53,489 bases of DNA. Origin: Streptomyces phaeoluteigriseus. Lineage in GTDB: Bacteria > Actinomycetota > Actinomycetes > Streptomycetales > Streptomycetaceae. The translations under genes and the position numbers were made by a program. Positions within the stretch are counted from its first letter, which is position 1, and each line of letters begins with the position of its first letter. This document shows, piece after piece, positions 28,057 through 37,229 of the stretch. Below the pieces are notes generated by a model. The model was not told the DNA's origin. It did not search any database and saw only the letters and a program-made list of their open reading frames with translations. The stretch lies in the NCBI RefSeq assembly GCF_001896135.2, contig NZ_MPOH02000011.1, forward strand, positions 641,656 through 695,144, in the 5' to 3' direction.

Positions 28057-28066
28057 GAAGCGCTTC
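28057..28066. promoter_or_regulatory. Perfect 10-bp palindrome resembling a LacI-family operator
   Basis: GAAGCGCTTC lies in GGGTGAAGCGCTTCCCAT between LCP 1 and LCP 2. A central GCGC with AAG/CTT flanks is typical of LacI/CcpA-type operators, so it is a candidate control site for LCP 2 transcription. It could equally be the end-of-gene hairpin of LCP 1. Confidence 0.25.
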
Positions 28067-28299
28067 CCATGCGGGACGGCCGTGGCGAACGCCAGTTCAA
28101 GGAAATAGCCCGGATTGACCGGTTGTAGGGACGTGGAATTTGTCACCGTCGTCGCTCTGCGCCGAACTTGGCGGATAGTGTGAGCGATCCGGTGCACCCG
28201 GCCTGAGGACCGTTCTGGGGTCGTGCACTGTGTGACCGAGACCCGAGCGCCTTAGAGGGGAAGGGCGCCGCGTGGCCCCGACGGAGGATTCGGACAACC

Positions 28300-30054
28300 G
28301 TGGACGCGCAAGGCCGTGGGCGGGTGGAGAACATCGACCCCGCAGACCAGTGGGTACTCAATCCGGACACCGGTGAATACGAACTGCGACTGACCCCTTC
28401 CGCACCGCAGTCGGCGGTGCCCGGGCCTCGTAGGCGTGCCGCCCGTGCGGCGGGCGGCGCACCCGGCCCCGAAGCCGCTTCCGGCAGCCGTACGACGGCT
28501 CCGGAACGGGACACCCCGGAGGTGCCGGGGCCGCGCCGGCGACGGGCCGTGCCGGAGGAGCCCCCGCCGGGCAGGCGCGGGCGCCGGCCGGCGAAGAAGT
28601 CGAAGGCGAAGAAGGTCCTGCTGTGGACCGGCGGGACCATGGCCTTCGTCCTGGTGGGCACCGCCGGTGCGGCCTACCTCTACCTGGAGCACCTCAACGA
28701 CAACATCACCTCCGTCTCCGACGACGGCGCGAGCACCGGTGGCTTCAGCAAGGACAAGGCGATCAACCTGCTGGTGATCGGCACCGACAAGCGCACCGGC
28801 TCGGGCAACGAGGGCTACGGCGACTCCGGCAGCGTGGGCCACGCCGACACGACGATCCTGCTGCACGTCTCCAAGGACCGGACGAACGCGACCGCGCTCA
28901 GCATCCCGCGCGACCTGATCGTGGACATCCCGGACTGCCCGACCGAGCAGGAGGACGGCTCGAGCGAGATCATCAAGGGCACGCAGGGCGTCCGCTTCAA
29001 CACCAGCCTGGGCCAGGACGGCCGTACGCCCAGCTGCACCATGCGCACGGTGACGGAGCTGACCGGGGTCACCCCGGACAACTTCATGGTGGCCGACTTC
29101 AACGCGGTCAAGACGCTGACGACGGCGGTCGACGGCGTCGAGGTGTGTCTGGCCAAGGACATCGACGACCCGGACTCGCACCTGAAGCTGTCGAAGGGCA
29201 CGCACACCGTCCAGGGCGAGCAGGCACTGGCGTTCCTGCGCACCCGGCACTCGGTGGGCTTCGGCGGCGACCTGAGCCGGATCGCGATCCAGCAGCAGTT
29301 CCTCGGTTCGCTGATGCGCAAGCTGAAGTCGAACGACACGCTCACCAGCCCCACCAAGATGATCAAGCTGGCGGAGGCGGGCACGAAGGCGCTCACCGTC
29401 GACTCCCAGCTGGACAGCATCACCAAGCTCAAGGACCTCGGCCTGGAGCTGGGCAAGCTCAACACCAAGAACCTGACCTTCACCACCGTGCCCGTCATCG
29501 ACAACCCGGCCGAGAAGGTCAAGGCGACGGTCGTCCTGAACGAGGCGACGGCGCCCACCGTCTTCCGGATGATCCAGGACGACGTGTCCTTCACCGAGGT
29601 GAAGGAGCAGGCGAAGGCGTCGAAGGACGCGGCGGCCGCCACGGCGGCGGCCCGCCTCAAGGGCACCCAGTCCGCGGCCTCCGAGGTGCGGGTGCGGGTC
29701 ATGAACGGCGGGGCCGAGGGCGGCAGCGCACAGGCCACTCTCAGCTGGCTGCAGAATGATGAGGGCGTGACGAAGTCCGAGAACGCGGGCAACGCCCCGG
29801 AGGTACTCAGCAGGACGACGCTCGAGTACGGGCCCGAACAGGCCGACCAGGCCCGCAAGCTCGCCGCCATCATGGGGCTGCCGGGGACGGCGCTGAAGCC
29901 GGGCGAGAGCGTCACCAATGCCCAGGGTCTGCCGACGATGACGCTGACGCTGGGCAAGGACTTCAAGGGCGCGGGCGTCTCGCTCACGGCCCCGACGACC
30001 GTGCCGGACACGGTCGACAAGTCCACGGCGGACAAGGTCGAGTGCGCCAAGTAG
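28300..30054 (+). CDS. LCP family protein 2 with LytR_C domain
   Basis: A 584-residue membrane-anchored LCP protein. The N-terminal ~105 residues are cytoplasmic, Pro/Arg-rich and disordered. The single membrane helix is about 108-128 (LLWTGGTMAFVLVGTAGAAYLYL). The LCP catalytic core follows: LLVIGTDKRTGSG, HADTTILLHV, TALSIPRDLIVDIP, NFMVADFNAVKTLTTAVDGVEVCL and LAFLRTRHSVGFGGDLSRIAIQQQF, with the conserved Arg/Asp residues that bind pyrophosphate. A C-terminal LytR_C domain (about 460-560) ends in VECAK. Extracytoplasmic cysteines C213, C246, C283 and C582 match those of LCPs 1 and 3. The GTG start follows GGAGG at longish spacing. The gene ends at a strong hairpin. Confidence 0.92.
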   Translation: MDAQGRGRVENIDPADQWVLNPDTGEYELRLTPSAPQSAVPGPRRRAARAAGGAPGPEAASGSRTTAPERDTPEVPGPRRRRAVPEEPPPGRRGRRPAKKSKAKKVLLWTGGTMAFVLVGTAGAAYLYLEHLNDNITSVSDDGASTGGFSKDKAINLLVIGTDKRTGSGNEGYGDSGSVGHADTTILLHVSKDRTNATALSIPRDLIVDIPDCPTEQEDGSSEIIKGTQGVRFNTSLGQDGRTPSCTMRTVTELTGVTPDNFMVADFNAVKTLTTAVDGVEVCLAKDIDDPDSHLKLSKGTHTVQGEQALAFLRTRHSVGFGGDLSRIAIQQQFLGSLMRKLKSNDTLTSPTKMIKLAEAGTKALTVDSQLDSITKLKDLGLELGKLNTKNLTFTTVPVIDNPAEKVKATVVLNEATAPTVFRMIQDDVSFTEVKEQAKASKDAAAATAAARLKGTQSAASEVRVRVMNGGAEGGSAQATLSWLQNDEGVTKSENAGNAPEVLSRTTLEYGPEQADQARKLAAIMGLPGTALKPGESVTNAQGLPTMTLTLGKDFKGAGVSLTAPTTVPDTVDKSTADKVECAK

Positions 30055-30063
30055 GTAACCCTG

Positions 30064-30103
30064 CGGGCCCGTCGAGCGTCTGACTTGACGCGGGACGGGC
30101 CCG
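30064..30103 (+). terminator. Terminator hairpin after LCP 2
   Basis: Nested stems CGGGCCCGTC/GACGGGCCCG (30064-30073 with 30094-30103) and GCGTC/GACGC (30076-30080 with 30087-30091) with a 6-base loop. It lies 10 bases past the LCP 2 stop and just before the LCP 3 start region. Confidence 0.65.
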
Positions 30104-30140
30104 TGTCATGTCAGGCGCGCGAGGGGGAGGGGCGGGGCCA

Positions 30141-31874
30141 GTGGGGCGGAGCACTGTACGGGGAGCGGTTCCCGGGGCCGAGGACACCACGTCCACGGCG
30201 GCGGACGAGGAGAGCGGCGCGGGCGAGGAGAGCAGAACGGGCGAACGCGCCGGAGAAGGTGGCGCGGGCGAAGGCGCCGGCGGCGGAGACGGTTGCCCGG
30301 ACGGAAGTGACGGCGGCGGAGACGGCGGCGCGGGCGAGAACGGCGGCGGGCGCAGAGCCGGCCGTGGCACGGACCGAAGACGGCGCAGACGGCGCGTGCT
30401 GCGCTGGTCGGCGACCGTGCTCGCGTTGGTGATAGTGGGCGGCGCGGGGGCCGGATACCTCTACTACGAGCATCTCAACGCCAACATCAAAAGCGACCGG
30501 CTGAACCTGGGCGACGCCAAGGACCGGGCGGCGGAGACCAGGGCCAACGAGGCCGGGCAGAAGGCGCTGAACATCCTGCTGATCGGTTCGGACGCGCGGG
30601 ACACCGCGGAGAACCAGAAGCTCGGCGGGGCCAGGGACACCTTCAACGGCACGCCCCTCGCCGATGTCCAGATGCTGCTGCACGTCTCCGCGGACCGCAG
30701 CAACATGTCGGTGGTGAGCATGCCGCGCGACACCCTGCTCGACATCCCCAAGTGCACGGACCCCGACACCGGCGAGGTGTTCCGGGCCCTCACCCGGGAG
30801 ATCACCAACTCCTCGCTGGGGCGCGGCGGTCCGGGCTGCACGGTGGCCACCTGGGAGAAGCTCACCGACATCCACATCGACCACTTCATGATGATCGACT
30901 TCACCGGTGTGGTGTCGATGGCGGACGCGATCGGCGGCGTCCCGGTGTGTGTGGACGCCAACATCCATTCGCACACCAGCACCGGCAAGGGCTCGGGCCT
31001 GAAGCTGGCGAAGGGCACCCACGACATCAAGGGGAAGCAGGCCCTCCAGTGGCTGCGCACCCGCTACGGCTTCGAGGACGACACCGACCTGGCACGCGCC
31101 AAGGCGCAGCACATGTACATGAACTCGATGGTCCGTCAGCTGCGTTCGGAGGCGAAGCTGACCAACCCGAACGGGCTGCGCAAGCTCGCCGAGGCCGCCA
31201 CGCGGGCGATCACGGTCGACGACGGCCTGGACAGCGTCAAGAAGATGTACGACCTGGCGACCGAGCTGCAGAAGGTGCCCACCGAGCGCATCACCATGAC
31301 GACGATGCCCAACCGGTACGACACCGTCCAGCCCGGCCGGGTGGTGCCCACCGATGACGCCGAGAAGCTGTTCCGGCTGGTGCGCGAGGACATCGCCCTG
31401 GACGGCAAGGACGCCGCGAAGGCCACGGCGAGCCCGTCCCCGACGGTCACCGACGCGGCTGCCGCGGACGACGAGATCGCCGTGCAGGTCCGCAACGGGA
31501 CGTACACCGACAGCCTGGGCGCGGCGCGCGGACGGGCCACCGCGGTGACGGAGGTGCTGGTCGGCAAGGGCTTCACCGCCGCCAAGGCGGACAGCTCGCC
31601 GGCCACCGCCGAGAAGACGACGGTGATCCGCTACCCGAGCGCCGACCTCCAGGCGGACGCCCTGCGGGTCGCGAAGGCCCTCGGCGTTCCGGCGGGCCGG
31701 GTGAAGCAGTCCACCGAGGTCTCCGGGGTCACGCTCTTCGTGGGCGCGGACTGGCGGTCCGGCACGGCGTACAAGGCGCCGGTGGAGGACGACAGGACGC
31801 CCACCTCGGCGGAGACGATGAACGCCGCCGACACCAGCCAGTGCATGCACGTGGACCCGGCCTACACCTGGTAG
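30141..31874 (+). CDS. LCP family protein 3 with LytR_C domain
   Basis: A 577-residue LCP protein using the GTG at 30141 (VGRSTVRGAVPG), which has GGGAGGGG upstream; an ATG at 30108 is possible. The N-terminal ~85 residues are Gly/Glu-rich and disordered, then comes a poly-Arg stop-transfer and a membrane helix (VLALVIVGGAGAGYLYYE). The core motifs are ILLIGSDARD, VQMLLHVSADRS, SVVSMPRDTLLDIPKC, HFMMIDFTGVVSMADAIGG and LQWLRTRYGFEDDTDLARAKAQ. The LytR_C region ends in QCMHVDPAYTW. Four conserved extracytoplasmic cysteines, including the C-terminal one, are spaced as in LCP 2. It converges with the GT2 gene, 29 bases away. Confidence 0.9.
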   Translation: MGRSTVRGAVPGAEDTTSTAADEESGAGEESRTGERAGEGGAGEGAGGGDGCPDGSDGGGDGGAGENGGGRRAGRGTDRRRRRRRVLRWSATVLALVIVGGAGAGYLYYEHLNANIKSDRLNLGDAKDRAAETRANEAGQKALNILLIGSDARDTAENQKLGGARDTFNGTPLADVQMLLHVSADRSNMSVVSMPRDTLLDIPKCTDPDTGEVFRALTREITNSSLGRGGPGCTVATWEKLTDIHIDHFMMIDFTGVVSMADAIGGVPVCVDANIHSHTSTGKGSGLKLAKGTHDIKGKQALQWLRTRYGFEDDTDLARAKAQHMYMNSMVRQLRSEAKLTNPNGLRKLAEAATRAITVDDGLDSVKKMYDLATELQKVPTERITMTTMPNRYDTVQPGRVVPTDDAEKLFRLVREDIALDGKDAAKATASPSPTVTDAAAADDEIAVQVRNGTYTDSLGAARGRATAVTEVLVGKGFTAAKADSSPATAEKTTVIRYPSADLQADALRVAKALGVPAGRVKQSTEVSGVTLFVGADWRSGTAYKAPVEDDRTPTSAETMNAADTSQCMHVDPAYTW

Positions 31875-31903
31875 GCCGGGCCCTTGCGGCGCCCCCGCGG
31901 TGC

Positions 31904-32947
31904 TCAGCGCGAGCTGAGGACCGCCGGACGGCGGGACGCGATGACCTTCCTGGCCAGCGACCTCGGGCTGGTCAGGAAGCCGAAGCCCCACGACATGTGC
32001 ATGGTGGCGAGGGCCACGGGGATCCGGAGGCGGGCCTTCAGCGGCAGGCCCTTGCCGGCCGGCAGCGAGCCGAGGGCGATCGCCGCGAGGTAACCGCCCG
32101 GGATCAGGAAGCCGAGCGGGGTGAGGGCCGCGCCGACCACGGTGCCGGCCGCGATCGCGCAGACGGCGGCCGGCGGGGCCAGGTAGCGCAGGTTGATGGA
32201 ACCCTCGTGGTAGCGGGCGACGACGTGCCGCCAACGGCCGTAGTCCTTGTACTGCTTGGCGAGCGCCTTGACGCTGGGCCGCGGGCGGTAGGACACCTTC
32301 AGCTCCGGCGAGAACCAGATCAGTCCGCCGGCCTCACGGATGCGGAAGTTCAGCTCCCAGTCCTGGGCGCGGATGAACTCCTCGTTGTATCCCCCCTGTT
32401 GCTCCAGCGCCTCGCGCCGGAACACGCCGAGGTACACGGTCTCGGCCGGGCCGGCCTGTCCCCCGGTGTGGAAGGCGGCGTTCCCGACGCCGATCTTCGA
32501 GGTCATCGCGGCGGCGACCGCGTGCTCCCAGTCGTTCTCGCCCTCGGCGTGCATGATGCCGCCGACGTTCTGCGCGCCGGTCTCCTCCAGGAGCCGTACG
32601 GCGGTGGCGATGTAGTTCGGCGAGAGCATGCCGTGCCCGTCGACGCGGACGACGACCGGATGGCGCGAGGCCTTGATCGCGGCGTTCAGGGCGGCGGGCG
32701 TACGGCCCGTCGGGTTCGGGACGGTGTGGACGCGCTTGTTCTTGTGGGACGCGGTTTCGGCCACGAGTTCGGCGGCGATCTCGTCCGTGCGGTCCGTGGA
32801 CGGACCGAGGGCGATCACGACCTCCATCTCGCCGGCGTACTCCTGCGAGAGGATCGCTTGGACTGCTCCGCGCAGATGCCGCTCCTCGTCGAGGACGGGC
32901 ATGATGACGGACACGGCGGGGAGCTGCACGTCGGACTTCGCGTTCAT
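31904..32947 (-). CDS. Glycosyltransferase family 2
   Basis: A 347-residue GT2 enzyme. The GT-A fold begins AVSVIMPVLDEERHLRGAVQAIL, then VIALGPSTDRTDEIA, RVDGHGMLSPNYI (DxD-like metal site) and GVFRREALEQQGGYNEEFIRAQDWELNFRIREAGG. Two to three hydrophobic C-terminal segments (about 255-300) probably bind the membrane. The basic tail ends RRPAVLSSR. It is flanked by LCP genes and probably builds part of the wall glycopolymer that they attach. The acceptor and sugar cannot be read from the sequence. The start ATG is divergent from LCP 4 with a 140-base gap. Confidence 0.88.
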   Translation of the reverse strand: MNAKSDVQLPAVSVIMPVLDEERHLRGAVQAILSQEYAGEMEVVIALGPSTDRTDEIAAELVAETASHKNKRVHTVPNPTGRTPAALNAAIKASRHPVVVRVDGHGMLSPNYIATAVRLLEETGAQNVGGIMHAEGENDWEHAVAAAMTSKIGVGNAAFHTGGQAGPAETVYLGVFRREALEQQGGYNEEFIRAQDWELNFRIREAGGLIWFSPELKVSYRPRPSVKALAKQYKDYGRWRHVVARYHEGSINLRYLAPPAAVCAIAAGTVVGAALTPLGFLIPGGYLAAIALGSLPAGKGLPLKARLRIPVALATMHMSWGFGFLTSPRSLARKVIASRRPAVLSSR

Positions 32948-33087
32948 AGGGACATCACGTTACCGCGAACGGGGGACACGGGTGCGCGCCGCCGGGTGCC
33001 CTGCGGCGGGCGGTAGATCGTATCGGCCTACGGTGCTCACGGCTCCCCTCGTACGCCTCGTACGGCCGTCGCCCGGAGGTGACCCGC

Positions 33088-34614
33088 TTGTCCCCCACCC
33101 CGCCCCGGTCCCCCGCCGTCCGCGGCCCGAACTTGTCCGCTGCCGCGGCCAGGCCTCCGGCGCGAGCCGGAGCACCCGTCCGCCGGGACCCGCGCCGCGC
33201 ACCGCGCCGGCCGGTCCGCCCCGCACCGAGGAAACGTCCCCGCTGGGCCATGCGGGCGACCCTCACGCTGTCGGTCGTCGTGCTGGCCTCCGCCGGGATC
33301 GGGCACACCCTGCTCAGCAGCCTCGACTCCGGGATCGCCCGCGTCGATCCCTTCAAGGACATGAAGAACCGCCCGCGGGCCGGTCACGGCATGAACCTGC
33401 TCATGGTCGGCACCGACGGCCGTGACCGGATCACCGAGGCCGAACGGCAGCGGTACCGGCTCGGCGGCGCGCCCTGCCACTGCACCGACACGCTGATGAT
33501 CGTGCACATCTCGGAGGACCGGGACCGGGCGAGCGTGGTCAGCCTGCCGCGCGACTCCTACGCCGAGACGCCCCCGCACACCGACCGGACCACCGGTGAG
33601 AAGCACCACGGTCACCCCATCAAGATCAACGCGGCCTATGCGGAGGGCGGCCCGCAGCTCACGGTGCGGACCGTCGAGCACATGACCCGCGTGAAGATCG
33701 ACCACTACCTGGAGGTCGACTTCACCAGCTTCATGAAGACCGTCGACGTCCTCGGCGGCGTGAAGATCTGCACCGACCGGCGCCTCCAGGACTCCTACAC
33801 CGGCCTCGACCTCGCCCCCGGCAACCACACCCTGCGGGGCGGCGAGGCCCTCCAGTACGTCCGCTCCCGGCACGCCGACGCCTCCTCCGACCTGGGCCGG
33901 ATGCAACGCCAGCAGCGGTTCCTGGCGGGGCTGGTCGACCGGGCGACCTCCTCCGGGATCCTGCTGAACCCGCTGAAGTTCCGCGACGTGACGCGGGCGG
34001 TGCTCGGCTCGGTCCGGGCCGACCGCGACTTCGGCACCGCCGAGCTGCTCGACCTCGGGCGGGCGATGCGCACCTTCTCCCCCTCCTCCTCGGAGTTCAC
34101 GACCGTCCCCATCGGGCGGATGGGGTACGCCGTGAAGGGCATCGGCTCGACCGTGAAGTGGGACCCCGTCCGCTCCGAGCGCCTCTTCGAGGCCCTGCGC
34201 GACGACAAGCCCCTCGCCACCACGCCACGGGCCCGCGGCAGGGCCGTCCGCGTGGAGGTGGCCCCCCAGCAGATCCGCGTCCAGGTGGAGAACGGCACCC
34301 GCACACCCGGCCTGGCCAAGCAGGTCGACGCCGCCCTGCGGGCCACCGGCTTCCGTACGACCGGACAGCCGGCCACGGCCCGCGACGCCTCGGTGCGCCG
34401 TACGGTCGTCTCCCACGACCCCCGCTGGGACCGCTCGGCGAGGTCGCTGGCCGCCGCCCTCCCCGGCAGCGAGCTGCGCGCCGTCCCGGGCCTGGGCCCC
34501 ACCCTGAGGGTCACCGCGGGCGCGGAGGCCCACCAGGTCCGCAAGGTCCGGGCGGACGACCCGGAACGGGGCGAGGCCGAAGTGGTCCGGGGCGACGAGG
34601 TCGGCTGCTCCTGA
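33088..34614 (+). CDS. LCP family protein 4
   Basis: An LCP protein of 508 residues from TTG 33088. That codon is favoured over the GTG at 33079 because GGAGG is centred about 10 bases before the TTG but overlaps the GTG. An Arg/Pro-rich cytoplasmic N-terminus leads into a helix (LTLSVVVLASAGIGHTLLSSL). The core is MNLLMVGTDGRDRI, TDTLMIVHISEDRDRASVVSLPRDSYAE, DHYLEVDFTSFMKTVDVLGGVKICTD and LQYVRSRHADASSDLGRMQRQQRF. The LytR_C part ends with VGCS. Unlike LCPs 1-3 it has the APCHC pair near the catalytic site. It ends 18 bases before the convergent thioesterase gene. Confidence 0.9.
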   Translation: MSPTPPRSPAVRGPNLSAAAARPPARAGAPVRRDPRRAPRRPVRPAPRKRPRWAMRATLTLSVVVLASAGIGHTLLSSLDSGIARVDPFKDMKNRPRAGHGMNLLMVGTDGRDRITEAERQRYRLGGAPCHCTDTLMIVHISEDRDRASVVSLPRDSYAETPPHTDRTTGEKHHGHPIKINAAYAEGGPQLTVRTVEHMTRVKIDHYLEVDFTSFMKTVDVLGGVKICTDRRLQDSYTGLDLAPGNHTLRGGEALQYVRSRHADASSDLGRMQRQQRFLAGLVDRATSSGILLNPLKFRDVTRAVLGSVRADRDFGTAELLDLGRAMRTFSPSSSEFTTVPIGRMGYAVKGIGSTVKWDPVRSERLFEALRDDKPLATTPRARGRAVRVEVAPQQIRVQVENGTRTPGLAKQVDAALRATGFRTTGQPATARDASVRRTVVSHDPRWDRSARSLAAALPGSELRAVPGLGPTLRVTAGAEAHQVRKVRADDPERGEAEVVRGDEVGCS

Positions 34615-34632
34615 GACCGGGGCGGCGCGACC

Positions 34633-35190
34633 TCAGTGGTCGAAGCCCTCCGCCACCCGTCGCTCCCGCAGTTCCATGATGGCGCGGCGGCGGGACAGGC
34701 GGTGGGTGCGGCGGATCTGCGCCTCCTGGTAGCGGCGGCGGTCACGGTCGGTCTCGGGGAGCACCGGGGGGACGCGGCGGGGCTTGCCGTCGGCGTCGAC
34801 GGCGGCGAAGACCAGGTAGGCCGAGCCGACCTGGGTGGGCGGCGCCGACTCGTTCCAGCGTTCGGCCAGCACCCGTACGCCGACCTCCATGGAGGTCCGG
34901 CCGGTCCAGTTGACCTGGGCCTTCACATGGACGAGGTCACCGACGCGGACCGGCTCCAGGAACGCCATCTCGTCCATGGACGCGGTGACGGCCGGTCCGC
35001 CGGAGTGCCGTCCGGCCACCGCCCCCGCCGCGTCGTCGACGAGCTTCATGATCACGCCACCGTGCACCGTGCCCAGGAGGTTGGTGTCGTTGTGGCTCAT
35101 GATGTGGCTGAGCGTGGTGCGGGACGCGGACGTGGGCTTACCCGGGATGTCCGAGGTGTCCGAGTCCACGGAGGTGACCTGGTCTGTCAT
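34633..35190 (-). CDS. Acyl-CoA thioesterase, hotdog fold
   Basis: A 185-residue YciA-like thioesterase that hydrolyses acyl-CoA. The start is ATG 35190, with GTGGAGG upstream; GTG 35199 is possible. The hotdog signature is HNDTNLLGTVHGGVIMKLVDDAAGAVAGRHSGG (substrate loop NxxxxxHGG with catalytic Asp). Then come MDEMAFLEPVRVGDLVHVKAQVNWTGRTSMEVGVRV and a C-terminal charged helix, RRYQEAQIRRTHRLSRRRAIMELRE. The neighbours are LCP genes, with no other lipid gene nearby except the acyl-CoA dehydrogenase 2 kb away. Confidence 0.9.
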   Translation of the reverse strand: MTDQVTSVDSDTSDIPGKPTSASRTTLSHIMSHNDTNLLGTVHGGVIMKLVDDAAGAVAGRHSGGPAVTASMDEMAFLEPVRVGDLVHVKAQVNWTGRTSMEVGVRVLAERWNESAPPTQVGSAYLVFAAVDADGKPRRVPPVLPETDRDRRRYQEAQIRRTHRLSRRRAIMELRERRVAEGFDH

Positions 35191-35309
35191 GTCCTCCACC
35201 TTATGCCGAGGCGGACAAGCCGGGATTTTGTGTCAGGTTGGCAACAGCGGGGCGCTGATTCCTCGACGCCCCTGTATGGGACACGGCGCCGCCCTGCACA
35301 CTGGGGCCC

Positions 35310-36590
35310 ATGAATGACTGGCCCGAGGGATGGTCCGACAACAACCGCGGCTCCGGGTACGGACACGGCGGCGCGAGCGCACAGCCCGAGGGCGCGCGCG
35401 TGATGCGACAGGTCCGCCGCGGTCCGGCCGCCCCGCCGCAGGGCGCGGGCGTCCCGCCGCAGCCGTCGTACGTCGACGGCCACGGATACGGCGGCGGCGA
35501 CTTCACCAACGCCCGCAACACCGGCTACGACAGCGGCTACAGCTCGGGCGAGGTCTACGGCGGCGGTTCCGACGGGCCGGGCGGCCACGGCACCCGGGCA
35601 GCGCGCCCCGCGCCGAACTGGCGGCGCCGGATCAAGTGGACCGCGATCAGTGTCGTGACCGTCCTGGTCGTGACGACCGTCGGGACGTACTTCTGGGCCG
35701 ACTCCAAGCTGAAGCGCGAGGTCGACCTGTCCAAGGTCATCGACCGGCCCGAGGCGGGCGAGGGCACCAACTTCCTCATCGTCGGCTCCGACAGCCGTGA
35801 GGGCATGACCGCCGAGGAGAAGAAGGCGCTGCACACCGGCTCCGCCGACGGCAAGCGCACGGACTCGATGATGATCCTGCACACCGGCTCCAACGGCGAC
35901 ACACTGATCTCGCTGCCCCGCGACTCGGACGTGGAGATCCCCTCGTTCGTGGGCTCGGACTCCGGCAAGCGCTACGAGGGCACGGGCCGGCACACCAAGC
36001 TGAACGCGGCGTACGCGGAGGACGGCCCCGAACTGCTCGTCCGCACGGTCGAGTTCAACACCGGGCTGCGCATCGACCACTACGTGGAGATCGGCTTCGC
36101 CGGCTTCGCCAGCATCGTGGACGCGGTCGGCGGCGTCGAGATCGACATCCCCCAGGACATCAAGGACACCAAGTCCGGCGCGGACCTCAAGAAGGGCAGG
36201 CAGACCCTGAACGGCGAGGAGTCCCTCGCCTTCGTCCGCACCCGGTACGCACTCGCCGGCTCCGACCTCGACCGGACGAAGAACCAGCAGAAGTTCCTCG
36301 CCGCGCTCGCCAACCAGGTGGCCACGCCGGGCACGGTCCTCAACCCGTTCAAGCTGTACCCGACCATGAGCGCCGGCCTGGACACCCTGATCGTCGACAA
36401 GGACATGGGCCTGTACGACCTGGGGTCGATGTTCTTCGCGATGAAGGGTGTCAACGGCGGCGACGGCACGTCGATGAACATGCCGATCTCCGGGTCCAGC
36501 GGCGGCAACCTCGTCTGGGACAAGGCCAAGGTGAAGCAGCTGGTGAGCCAGCTGAAGAACGACGAGAAGGTCACGGTGTCGGGTGGCTGA
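35310..36590 (+). CDS. LCP family protein 5, without LytR_C domain
   Basis: A 426-residue LCP protein. The long N-terminal cytoplasmic part (1-105) is rich in Gly, Tyr, Ser and Pro (GYDSGYSSGEVYGGGSDGPGG). The membrane helix is about 108-130. The core is NFLIVGSDSREGMT, TDSMMILHTGSNGDTLISLPRDSDVEIP, DHYVEIGFAGFASIVDAVGGVEIDIP and LAFVRTRYALAGSDLDRTKNQQKF. It has no cysteine at all and no LytR_C domain, unlike LCPs 2-4. Its stop codon overlaps the start of the HAD gene by eight bases, so the two are translationally coupled. Confidence 0.92.
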   Translation: MNDWPEGWSDNNRGSGYGHGGASAQPEGARVMRQVRRGPAAPPQGAGVPPQPSYVDGHGYGGGDFTNARNTGYDSGYSSGEVYGGGSDGPGGHGTRAARPAPNWRRRIKWTAISVVTVLVVTTVGTYFWADSKLKREVDLSKVIDRPEAGEGTNFLIVGSDSREGMTAEEKKALHTGSADGKRTDSMMILHTGSNGDTLISLPRDSDVEIPSFVGSDSGKRYEGTGRHTKLNAAYAEDGPELLVRTVEFNTGLRIDHYVEIGFAGFASIVDAVGGVEIDIPQDIKDTKSGADLKKGRQTLNGEESLAFVRTRYALAGSDLDRTKNQQKFLAALANQVATPGTVLNPFKLYPTMSAGLDTLIVDKDMGLYDLGSMFFAMKGVNGGDGTSMNMPISGSSGGNLVWDKAKVKQLVSQLKNDEKVTVSGG

Positions 36591-37212
36591 CCGGCCCGCC
36601 GCCGCGCGGCCCTTCGACGCGGTCCTGTGTGACGTCGACAACGTGATCCGGCACTTCGACTCCACCCACCTGGAGTCCCTGGAGCGCGTCGCGGGCCTCG
36701 CGGAGGGGACCACCAAGAAGGTGGCCTTCTCCCCCGAGGTCGACGGGCCGCTGCTGCTGGGCCGGATCACCGAGCAGGAGTGGGTGGCGTCCATCGCGCG
36801 CGGGCTGGCCGGGCTCGTGGACGAGGAGACCGGCTGGGCGCTGGGCACCGCCCTGCTGGAGTCCCCCTTCCGGGCGGACGAGGCCGTGCTGGACCTGCTG
36901 CGCCGGGCCCGGGTCCGGGTGCCGCTCGTCCTCGTCACCAACGCCACGCTCGGCCTGGAGCGTGACCTGGAGGCCATGGGCCTGACGGAGCTGGCCGACG
37001 ACGTCGTCAGCAGTGCCCGCGTCGGCCTCGCCAAGCCGGACCGCCGCATCCTCGAACTGGGCGCGGCACGGGCGGGCGTACGCCCCGACCGCTGCCTGTT
37101 CGTCGACGACACCCTGGAGAACATCGTGGCGGCCACCGCCCTCGGCATGACGGCCGTCCACCACCGGACGGCGGCCGACCTGGAGAAGGCGCTGCGGCCG
37201 CTGTTCACCTAG
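36583..37212 (+). CDS. HAD family hydrolase
   Basis: A 209-residue haloacid-dehalogenase-like phosphatase. Motif I is FDAVLCDVDNVIRHFD (nucleophile D, acid D two residues later). Motif II is LVTNATLG. Motif III/IV is GLAKPDRRIL and CLFVDDTLENIVAATALGM. The cap is the small helical type I form. The GTG start lies inside the end of LCP 5 (eight-base overlap), so expression is coupled. A role on a phosphorylated intermediate of the LCP pathway is possible but is only inferred from the coupling. A strong bidirectional hairpin follows. Confidence 0.9.
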   Translation: MADRPAAARPFDAVLCDVDNVIRHFDSTHLESLERVAGLAEGTTKKVAFSPEVDGPLLLGRITEQEWVASIARGLAGLVDEETGWALGTALLESPFRADEAVLDLLRRARVRVPLVLVTNATLGLERDLEAMGLTELADDVVSSARVGLAKPDRRILELGAARAGVRPDRCLFVDDTLENIVAATALGMTAVHHRTAADLEKALRPLFT

Positions 37213-37229
37213 GCCCTGGCCGGTCCGTG

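Noticed and set aside
35310..35640. Prion-like domain claim for the N-terminus of LCP 5
   Set aside because: It is Gly/Tyr/Ser-rich but short and typical of the disordered cytoplasmic N-termini of Streptomyces LCP proteins, so it was not raised as a separate finding.
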